A program made the translations under genes and the position numbers. 64,000 nt of DNA, from contig JAREIK010003123.1 in NCBI GenBank assembly GCA_029783825.1, positions 500,501 through 564,500 on the forward strand, in the 5' to 3' direction. This document shows positions 54,800 through 64,000 of this stretch, one piece after another. The notes beneath the pieces are model-generated. The model was not told the origin of the DNA. It did no database searches and was given only the letters and a program-made list of their open reading frames with translations. This DNA comes from Sapria himalayana. Its lineage: Eukaryota; Streptophyta; Magnoliopsida; Malpighiales; Rafflesiaceae. Position 1 is the stretch's first letter. Each line of letters opens with the position of its first letter.

Positions 54800-56358
54800 A
54801 ATATTCATAATACAACATAAATAAAACACATTTATTAATGTAAAACCCAATTTCACAACATGTAAAAAAATATACAAACCCTAGACAACACACTATTTTG
54901 ATAAAAAATCAATCTATACTAGGGGGTGGGGGGTAGTTGAGAGTCATACTTCCAAACTATAAGAATTAGCATTAAGTCTTACATCTATTACTTGCTTGTA
55001 GAGCCCCTAGAGAGTGCAAAATTCACCCATAAGGTTTGGTAGCTGTACCATGGTTTTTCCTATTGCTTGGAGGAAGAAGAAAAACTGAGAGATTTTAATA
55101 ATTTATTTTTCTTCCACATTTATATTTGGGTGATTCTATATTATTCTAAGTAAGAAGTCATGTCTTTTAGAAGAAAGTCATAACTTTTACCTTCAACTCT
55201 TAAGTTTATGGTCACAATTCTTGAAAATAATTATGACTACGGAATATATCCAAATCTTGTTATAATACAAAATTTTGATACTAGGCAATGACTATGATTT
55301 GAGATTAATATTTCTGTAACACAAAGTCATTATAATTTGAAGTAGTTATGACTTTGTGTGCTTATTTTCTTGTTCTTCATAAAGGGTCGTGACATAAGAA
55401 ATACCATGACATTGTGAATGGCTCATCATATTATTATATGGCTATGGTATTGTGAAATAGTTATGACATTGGTATTGATTTTTCTTGATATTATATAGCT
55501 GTGGTATTATGAAATAATCACAATACTAAGAAGGTCTCTCGTGTGTATCCTATGATGAAGTGAAAGCTAATGACTACAACATTGCCTTCACTTCTTTCAT
55601 ATATCATAGTCATAAACCCTACAAAGATATTATAGTACTAGTAAATAATCCCAAATATTAAAGGCATGACTATGTTTTCCTTTGATGACAAGAGTCATGA
55701 TCTTAAGAAATGACCATACTTGAGTAATATCCTCTACAATATTTTGTAACCCAAAAATTAGAGCAATGAATAATTATCTCAGCTTTGTCTTGAGTAATTT
55801 TGACTTTATAATTTATGTAGCTCAAAAAATATAACTTTGTAAAAAGGCCAATGATATGATAAAAGATTACCGTATTAACGATAAAGTCATGATGCTAAGA
55901 TATGACTATGACTTTTAGTACTAGTGAGGTACTTGGTTACTACAACATAAAATTAATATCATAGCCATTTATATTTTATGAGATAAGTATGGTTGCAATG
56001 CTATTATAATAACACAACCATAAATAATATGCCACAAAATGGATGGACTATGCTAATGAGTTAGTAGGGTCGAGACCTACAAAGGTTATCTTGACCAATA
56101 AGGTTGAGTTTCAACTAAGAATGTATATTGAAACTATGCAAGACTTGATGCTTTACCCCTCAGCCCAACATCTTCAAACACCTATCAATTTCATGATTAT
56201 TCAACAAAACACACCAAACTCCAAAGCCATAAAATTAATCTATAATTACTCAATTTTTATGCCCACATTTCATCACAAATCACCAAAATATATAAGAATA
56301 TTTGATAGTGTGAAGACCAAATAAATTCTCACACAAATAATTACTTATCACCAAGTAA

Positions 56359-57600
56359 TAACTTCCCCCTCCATAACAAAATAAATTCTTTAATACATCT
56401 AAGCAACTCTATGACTAGGTTTTCTTTATTTAAAGGATCGACCAATGGCCAATCCCTTGATTCTCACAAATTATGTTGGACATATGCCTTGTTAGCCATA
56501 CGACACCGATCCAACAAGGACCAATGCGACACATTTAGCCAAGTGGACATGTTGATAGTCATGGTGGGGTTTGACTTCTATAACTATACTTGTGGGTCTT
56601 TGGATGCATATATTCATCCATGTGTTGAAAATGTGTGTTAATTAAATTACACATGTGAAAAAAAAATTTTGGTTACCTTCCAAGCAGTATTATATTTAAC
56701 ATTCATAAATAGACTATCAAAACCAATTTTCCTTCATCATAGATCTCTAATATCCATGCTAGCTTTTCATTATATTCTTTCACCTCATTCTTGTTTATTT
56801 CTTTATTCAGTATTGCTTCAACTACACTTGTTTCTTGGGCATTTTGCTTGTTGGATACTCTGACTTCTACATCTATGCTGGCTTGTCTCTTTTTTCCTAG
56901 ATTTCCAAAGTCATGGCATTGAGTATAGCCATGGTTTTGTCTTTATGCTTTTTCTTTCTCTTTTCTTATTGGATTTTCAAAGTTATGGTACTGAGTAAAG
57001 CCATGACATTGTCTTTAAGCTATTGATTGACTAATTTATTTTGTATCATCAAAGTTATGGAATTGTGCATTATTATGATTTTATCTTCAAGCTTTCCTTA
57101 GTCATTTTTATTAGGTAATACTAAAGTCATAGCACGGTGCACAACTAATATTTTTTCTTAAATCATTCCTTGGTCATTTTTATTATCTATCTTCAAAGTC
57201 ACGGTATAAGGAATTGTGCATAACCACGTCATTATCTTTCTTAACTATTCTTTCAATTTTCTTGGAGATGTCAACATAAGATTTCTCTAAGGTTGCAACT
57301 TTGACAAATGTCATTACATCATTGAAGTCATCTTGCTCTATTTCCTCATTTTTCATAACTCCAAAATAGGTATCCCGTATCATATTTCTCATCTTCATCA
57401 CTATTATAGCTCTAAATTTGTTCTTCTACTTTATCTCAGTTGTCTTCATCTAATTAATAATCTTCTACAAAATTCTTCCATCAGAAATTTACTTTTTTTG
57501 CAATGTAGTATAAAAGATATTATCTATTGTCCAACATCTCATTTCATCATCATCTAGATCCCATAAATCAATATAAAGATTAAACTTTACCTGTACCTCT
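56359..57600. other. Athila-like element, 3' part of the interior
   Basis: Between protease and the 3' LTR no reverse transcriptase, RNase H or integrase blocks were recognised. A minus-strand frame at 57183-57401 and plus-strand frames at 56411-56641 and 56669-56863 give unfamiliar translations. CATTATCTTYAAGCTT and CAAAGTTATGG-type words recur at 56900-57200, a degenerate repeat with a period of about 60-80 bp. Confidence 0.5.
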
Positions 57601-60080
57601 TCGACATGAAGAGTGAACACACCTTTCTTGACAATGAAAAGGGACTGTCCCATAGCCAAAAATAGTTTTCACAAGATCAATGGTGCATAAATATTCTTTT
57701 CCATATCCAATTCATTGAAATCCATTGAAAAACTGAAGATACTTATCTTATCCAATATATCTTTGATAATCATACCCATGCACTAATAATCTAATCTAAT
57801 AATTTAAGTGAAAAAGATATTAGAATAATTTTGTTGAGATTGAATCTTTGTGAAATAGACGAGGATATCAAATTGATACTTGATCCCAAGTTACACAATA
57901 ATTTTCATAAGGTGTGATCTTTAATAGTGCAAGGAATAGTAAAACTTCTTAGGTCCTTCAAATTCCTTGAAAGTTTTCTTTGAATGATTTCACTATACTT
58001 ATCAATCATATTCATAGTTTTGTTTGTCTCCAACTTTTTTATTATTACTCATTATAAGTTTTATAAACTTCATGTAGTTTGATATTTAGGCTAGAGCTTT
58101 AGTAAAAAAGATATTTATTTCTAACTTCTAGAATATATTAAGAAATTTATCAAAGTATTCTTCCAATTTTTCCTTTCAAAACTATTGTGGAAATGAAAGA
58201 TTCATCAAAAAATACTACAGGCTTCATTCTGACTCATTGCTTTATCTTCATGGATTAGGAAAACCTTTATTCACTCTTTTGTTTCTTCAAATTCCTCCTT
58301 CACATCTTTGGGTGAGATTTTACTTGCACTTTCTCTAGAATCACACATTTGTTAAGTGTCACAATATCATATTCTTCCTTTTTTGAGCTCTCTTCAATAG
58401 GGGTCATGGTTTCTTGAAAACTTTTAGTTGGGGACATGATTTTTGTCTTTTGTAAAGATCACGGTACTATCAACCCTAATATTTCTAGACTAATCTTGTT
58501 CAATATAGTGCCTTTGTAACTTTTTCCACTTCTACGCAATATAAAGGAGTAATTTTTTGAATTTACTTCAATATCAGCTGATAGTTTGTTTACTCATTTT
58601 TTCTTTTAATGCCAATTTTCCTATTTGATTATTTATATTCCTCACCATCAAACTTATTTGATCCAATCTTACTTGAAGCACCCCAATCCTATTTTCTTGG
58701 GTATCTTTTCTCTTTTTTAAAAATGCTAAGATAACTTGGAACGTTCTTACAAGGTCGTCTTCTCTTCTCTTCATGATAGTATATAATTAAAGCTTGAGCT
58801 TCCTTAATTATTATATCTCATTGTATTATTCTCAATATTTCTTTAAGATTGTCTAATATTATAAAGCCCACTCCCATAGCCTATGAAAAATTCTCAAAAT
58901 TTCTTACATTTGGATATTAATGCATTATGACATAGTTGTTAGATATGGGCATGTATCTTTTATTTTGGATTTGGTTGGCTTCTTCTATTTGATAAATGGG
59001 ATCCATGTCCACTGATTTATGTTATTTTAAAATGACAATCTCTACCAAAACTCCTCTTTTCCTCTTATGTACCAAGCTTCCTTGAAAAGATCTTCTATCT
59101 TCACTTCAATTGTATTGAATTGATCTAATTCTAACATTCTTGCTTGTCATCTTTCAAATGAATGATATGTTGGAGTTAAATACTTTTTTTGCTAGCTCCT
59201 CAAACAAATAATAAGCCTCTCCTAGTAATTTATTCATAATCATTTCTTTAGTGGCTATATCAAATACACACCTTATCATATAGTTCAACCACAACTAGAA
59301 TCCATATTAATGATATCTTTTTAATAACTCCTTAGAATAGTGTCAAATATTATATAAAGTGTCATGCCCATTTTGCTAAAATTAGGTTATCTCACTCTAT
59401 AATTGAGATGTAATTTTATATGGGAAAAATTTAGTGAGAAAAAACCTCACTAATTCATCCTAACTCTTAATGGAGCACTAAGATAAAATATCGGACCTAA
59501 CTCTATGTTTTATCCCTCAATGAAAATTGAAATAAACATAACCAAATTATGTAAGGGCTAATTCCATTTTTTTTACCCTATTGAATAACTCCAAAAACAT
59601 TGCAACATACTTATTAGGATCCTATTGCTAAAATTGGCTTTCACTGCTTACAATTGAATACCTGAATAATTATCCATTATCATGGACATCCAATAGTATC
59701 CCAAGGTATGGTGCTGGATGTGTTGTTGGACAACTTTCTCATTACCACCTTATGACTTTCTATTACTACTAGTACCATCCATAGACTCTTTATCAACTAT
59801 TTGTCTGATAATTACTCTTATTGTTTTTTTTTGATTTCTAGACCCAAAGGGGCTAACTTGGTCCCATAGCTTCTTCTCGTAAATGGGTGCTCAAAAAAAA
59901 ACGAAAGGATCCAGTAAAAACTAAAATATGACAATCCACCATTGAAATAAGTTAACATGTCATCACATTTTGATTTTGAAAGATTTATCAAATTCAGCAC
60001 CATATAAGCTACTAAAAAGGAACTATCTTTTTGCAAGGATAATTACGTCAACTTATGCTGACTAACCAAGCTAAGCAATC
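57601..60080 (-). pseudogene. Athila-type gag-protease remnant
   Basis: Read on the minus strand. A gag C-terminal block at about 58574-58774 has LDQISLMVRNINNQIGKLA, matching the coiled coil before the protease in Athila/Tat gag proteins. Downstream at about 58070-58150 is an INIFFTKALA block (family form: INIPF.EAL). Around 57740-57880 is a decayed aspartic protease, where the family's C-D-L-G-A-S-I-N-L is seen only as LGIKY-like text. It is followed at about 57650-57720 by DMEKN-like and PLIL blocks. Several stops interrupt it. Gag N-terminal sequence up to 60080 is too decayed to place. Confidence 0.72.
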
Positions 60081-62104
60081 TTATAAATGATAACAAAAAC
60101 TAGTTACAACTTTGTTAATCCACCTAAGTTGTTGGTCAATTGATATCTCAAAAGTTCTTCAATGAGAATATCTCATCAATAAAGATGTATAAGTATATTA
60201 GTCATACAAGTAGTAAAGAAGACTATTTATTTAGTAATCTCACATAGATTACATTAGCAGTTTGGTTATTCAATAATGAGACAACTCAAATTCTGGTAAA
60301 ATGAATATTTGGATTTTGAGATCAATCTTAGATCTATGAGCTTATTCATTTTATTTAGGTAATGTTTGTTCAAATTAACTTGAATTATATTATATTTGGT
60401 CATAGAAAAATGTTGGGGTGTTGTGAAATGACTCCATGTCCTAATGGAATAGAAAGTAGTTGTTACCATTGATCTCATCTAAATGATAGTTCCCTTGTAG
60501 CTATCCTTATAGTACATCACCATCAAAATAATAAATTATCTTTGTTCAAAAGTTATTCACATTCTCATACCGTTTAAGTAAATATATCAATTTTTCTTGA
60601 TAGTGACTTTGTAAGCATTCTCTTAATCTATGGCCCTAGGTGTTATAAAGAGCAAGAATTAATATGAGTTGTAAGCATTTTTAATTTCAGTTTCATAAGT
60701 TTATTATTCACATAATTAACATACATTTCCCTTACATTTTATCGGTGGAAACCATATGAGTGAGGAAACTTACAAGGGTTATCACGATCTTATGAGTCTC
60801 AACAAACTAGTACATATCTCAAGGATTGTATGTCACCATCCTTTTTACCGATGATGTAACTCCCATAATGAAAGTGAAACCATTAAAATAATATTTTATA
60901 TAATGTCTATCATTATTGAGAACTAGTTTTTTAAAGACATGTATAATGGATAAGAATGTAAAAGTATTCACACTTTTAGCTTCTTAAGTAATACTTTTTT
61001 ATGATCAAAATCTCCAAGTTTGAACATATGAGTTTATCTCACATATCATAATTAGAAGGGTTATTATTTTATTTCTACTATATAAGCGAGTGAGCCTCAT
61101 GGTTTATTTGTCATTCTCCACCATAACAATCTTACACAAATCTACGAATAGTCAAAATCCTAGTTCAAGTTTTATTTAATTATCCATCCATCAATATCCA
61201 TAACATAATATAAAGCAAACACATTTATTAATGTAAAACTCAATTTTACATCACATATAATATATTACATAAATTCTAGACTACATGCTATTTCGATAAA
61301 AATTCTCAAATCTACCATAGAGAGGGGATTTGATAGTCATATCCCCTAACTCTATGAAATAGCATTAAGTCTTGCATCCATTGCTTATTCATGGATTCCC
61401 TATGGAAAGCCAAATTCATTCATATGATTTGATAGCTACACCATCTTTTTGCTTGATGCAAGTAGGGAAAAGAAGAAAAGATTTCCAAAATTTTTCTTTC
61501 TTTCACTTTTATACACATACATTTCTATATTATATTGAGTGTGAAATCATATGTTTTAGAAGAAAGTCACAACTTTGACTTTCATCTCTTAAATTTGAGG
61601 TTGTGCATGACATCCCATCCCCTAGGGGGTCTCATTTCATCCCATCACACAATACAAAATGCAATAAAATAAAATATTCCCAAATGTAGCGTACACAATT
61701 TTTTTCATTTATTTACTCAGTGGAATTAAAAACACATAATATAATATTTAAGACACAATCGCATTTTCTTCACATGTGAAATCTCGCATGTGGATCTGTC
61801 ATCTGTCCTAGACATGTACCTAAAAGGGATCACGCAACGGAGTCAGCAAAACTTAGTAGAGGTAAACTCTTATAGAGTTACTCCCTACCTAAGTACACGT
61901 AAAATATCATACATATATGTCAATACTCATTCAAGTACAATGTTTATATGAATGCAATTATTGATGAAATATTTATATGCCCGTATTTCTGAGTCTCATC
62001 GACTTCATCACATATGCCGAAGCTAAGTGTGACATATTATATATATATATATATATTTATATATGTAAATATGTATGTATATCTATAGAAATATTTATTT
62101 TTTT

Positions 62105-62390
62105 GGAATTATTCCAAAAAATATGGACCTCCTCCAAAACATATGCTTGACATTTCTCTAAACAAAATATGATTTTCTTGGATTTACTCCGAGAAATATG
62201 GATCTCCTCCAAAAAACATATTGGACATTTCTTCGACAAAATTTTTTTTTCCTTGGATATTTTCCAAAAACCACCAGGTAACTCAACCCGGACGTTGTCC
62301 CAATTCGAGCTCGCAAATTTATAATAGCCATTCTCTAGAAAAAATATTGTGCAACTTAGTCTGGACGTTATCCCAATTCGAGTTCGCCAA
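62105..62390. repeat. Two adjacent short tandem arrays inside the solo LTR
   Basis: A 75-bp unit repeats from 62105, 62180 and 62255 (partial), with landmarks TCCAAAAAATATGGACCTCC / TCCGAGAAATATGGATCTCC. A second unit of about 72 bp repeats at 62289 and 62361 (GGACGTTGTCCCAATTCGAG / GGACGTTATCCCAATTCGAG). Such arrays in LTR U3 regions often act as enhancers, which is inference here. Confidence 0.8.
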
Positions 62391-62418
62391 ATACAATCCA
62401 TTTACCTTTATGTATATA

Positions 62419-62445
62419 TGTGTGTGGGTGTGTGTGTGTGTGTGT
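62419..62445. repeat. (TG)n microsatellite
   Basis: About 13 TG units with one GGG interruption, preceded by TATATA and followed by ATCATGCACACACCC, so the run is loosely palindromic. Confidence 0.9.
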
Positions 62446-62861
62446 ATCATGCACACACCCATGTATATGGAATGTTCCCGTGCATATGAAATGTAATTAT
62501 GCCATTTACGATCAAATAATGTTTCAGACACAACTATAACAATCTAAAATTAATTCACATGTACTAAATTTTACTAAATGAAACATAGAAACTTTTTACC
62601 AATTAACCATTTCTAATGATATTTTTAACAATTCGAATTGAAATATAAAATATAATCATTTATGGCCTTTAAATAGAAAGGAATTCTGATAAAAGAAAAC
62701 CACTATCTTCCGGAAAATTTCATGGATAATAATTTTGATGCCAAACTGAAAATTTTGTCACGTAGACCAACTTTAGTTCTTGGACTACACAGTGACTTTC
62801 TCTCCAGAATAATCCATTATGATCAAAAGAAAAATAATGAATCATTTATATTTTTTTTCCT

Positions 62862-62904
62862 CTACACAGTGACTTTCTCTCTCTCTCTCTCTCTTTCTCT
62901 CTCT
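62862..62904. repeat. (CT)n microsatellite with duplicated 20-bp lead-in
   Basis: CTACACAGTGACTTTCTCTC at 62862-62881 leads into CT repeats. The same 20 bases occur exactly at 62785-62804, 77 bases earlier. Confidence 0.85.
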
Positions 62905-64000
62905 CCTGAAGTTTATTTTTTTCCCCGTCAAGTGTCATCCTGTTTTTCGGATTCACGTCATTTTTTAATAAAAAAATTAATTATAATAATAAATTTTTTA
63001 TTTTTTTTGTCAGATGACTAGACCATGCATGCGCAACCATGTGCGGACATCATGGCATGGTCTTTTCGTCTATGTGTGTTTTTTTAATTAATTAATTTAT
63101 TTATTTTAAAAAGTATTTAAATAAATAAAAAAAATAAATAAATTCTGAATATCTCAGAATTTGATGAAATGTATCACCATAACTATATTTTTCAAGATGA
63201 ATTCAATAAAGAAATCCATTTTATCATCGGGGTCATAAATTTTCTGTTTATTTTTCTCATTCCAAAATTACTATTTTACTTTTTTTTTAACAAAAAACAA
63301 ATCATGTTATTTATTTCTTCATTTTTTTCGGGATTTCACATCGTGACTCTAAAAAATGACCATGACTCTAGAATGCATTAAATCTTTTTATAACATAAAG
63401 TTATGATGTTGGGAAATGACCATGACTTGGGTCTAATATCTCTATAACACAAATCATGGAACTTTGAAGTGGTCGTGGCTTCATGAACCCATCTTTTTGT
63501 TCTTTATAAAAGGCCATGACAATAGGAAAGGATATGAAATTGTGAATGACCTCCCATATTATTATATGACTATAAAACTATTAAATAACCGAAGGCATTG
63601 ATATTGTATTTTTTGATCATTATTTGGCCACCATACTATGAAATAGCCATGATATTGAGAATGTTTCTCATGTGTATGGATGTAGTATTAATAAATTGTC
63701 GTAGTACAAAAAGTACCTTTCATATGTCTATGACACCATAAGTGGTTGTGATACTAGCCTTCACTTTTCTCATATATCATGTCACAATGAGGCTATAAAG
63801 ATGCTATGACCACGTCAATAATTATTAAATTAGACTATCTCTAAAAAACATAGTCTTTATATATAGACTATGTTTTGAAAATCACAGCCTAGGTAAGTAT
63901 AGTTAAAAGGGTGAGCATAGTTAAAAGTCTCACAGTATACACGTAGTTAAAAGTCCTACATTTTGACTACATTTTTTAGACATAGTCTAAATAATCAAAA

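Larger units (their letters stand above)
52953..56358 (-). repeat. 3' LTR of the Athila-like element (interrupted)
   Basis: About 2.66 kb once the hAT insertion at 54057-54799 and its duplicated site are removed. Aligns, inverted, with LTR copies at 22811-25266 and 29626-32425. It ends AACAAAATTACA (minus) at 52953. A plus-strand frame at 56043-56324 is within this LTR and is chance. Confidence 0.72.
61606..63340. mobile_element. Probable solo LTR inserted in the Athila 5' LTR
   Basis: Interrupts sequence that is continuous in the other LTR. Flanks TTGTG (61601-61605) and TCGTG (63341-63345) form a 5-bp target duplication with one CpG-type difference. Ends CATGACATCCCATCCCC and GGGATTTCACA are near-inverse and fit a decayed TGTGACATCCC...GGGATGTCACA pair, seen in plant gypsy LTRs. 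The interior holds two short tandem arrays (62105-62390) and microsatellites, but no gene. Without a second LTR or internal domain, solo LTR is the best reading. Its orientation is unknown. Confidence 0.55.
52953..64000 (-). mobile_element. Athila-like LTR retrotransposon, non-autonomous (5' LTR runs off the window)
   Basis: Minus-strand element. The 5' LTR runs from 60105 beyond 64000, the interior is 56359-60104 and the 3' LTR is 52953-56358. Just inside the 5' LTR, TTTTTGTTATCATT (minus; about 60087-60100) fits a CpG-decayed TTTTTGGCGCCGTT, the Athila-type primer site. Just before the 3' LTR lies a clear polypurine tract ATGGAGGGGGAAG (minus; 56360-56372). The interior holds gag and protease remnants but no recognisable polymerase or integrase. 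At about 3.75 kb it is too short for a full Athila, so it is probably a deletion derivative that needed proteins in trans. Confidence 0.75.
60105..64000 (-). repeat. 5' LTR of the Athila-like element (runs off the window)
   Basis: 60105-61605 aligns with 52953-54056 and 54808-55200. 63341-64000 aligns with about 55210 onward (shared landmarks TATAACACAAA, TTCTTGTTCTTTATAAA-type text, ATATTATTATATGACTAT). A foreign segment of about 1.74 kb (61606-63340) lies between. The expected start of the LTR is several hundred bases past the window edge. Confidence 0.72.

Noticed and set aside
56043..56324. 93-codon plus-strand frame
   Set aside because: Lies antisense inside the 3' LTR of the Athila-like element, and the corresponding DNA in the copy near 22811-23085 is not open.

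Overview
The window looks like plant nuclear DNA, most likely a monocot with a large, repeat-rich genome (lineage is inference). It is AT-rich intergenic sequence with two plant-type genes at 7.5-12.9 kb. The rest is decayed plant transposons: Ty1/copia, Athila-type Ty3/gypsy, and hAT elements with GC-rich derivatives. No rRNA, tRNA, CRISPR array or bacterial feature was recognised.

Layout. 1-948: right part of a GC-rich repeat with a proline-codon-like minisatellite. 949-4317: AT-rich, nothing coding. 4318-7029: an old hAT terminus, a 378-bp-period duplication and two GC-rich hAT miniature elements. 7556-7951: the last two exons of a universal stress protein gene (+). 9413-12709: a complete single-exon PWWP-domain gene (-), convergent with the former, with a predicted 5'UTR intron. 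13.8-17.5 kb: copia remnant 1 (+). 19.0-33.7 kb: a transposon nest. Copia B (-) is split by an Athila-like element (+), which carries a 3-kb hAT element with transposase remnants, which in turn carries two young GC-rich miniature elements. 33.7-40.2 kb: AT-rich, with microsatellites and degenerate duplications. 40.2-46.9 kb: a second hAT copy split by copia element 3 (+), which has both LTRs and a primer-binding site. 47-52.9 kb: AT-rich, little recognisable. 52.95-64.0 kb: a second Athila-like element (-) with gag-protease remnants only. Its 3' LTR holds a GC-rich hAT element and its 5' LTR holds a probable solo LTR.

Function. The PWWP gene is likely a PDP-type chromatin reader working with Polycomb repression. 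The stress-protein exons belong to a small cytosolic nucleotide-binding family. All transposon proteins seen are broken.

The most informative structure is the hAT family. Six GC-rich miniature elements share the terminus TAGAGGTGTCAAACGGG and 8-bp target duplications. Their ends resemble those of the longer hAT elements nearby, which keep transposase fragments. Several insertions can be checked against an empty site in a related repeat in the same window. I found no convincing evidence for a wholly new biological system.
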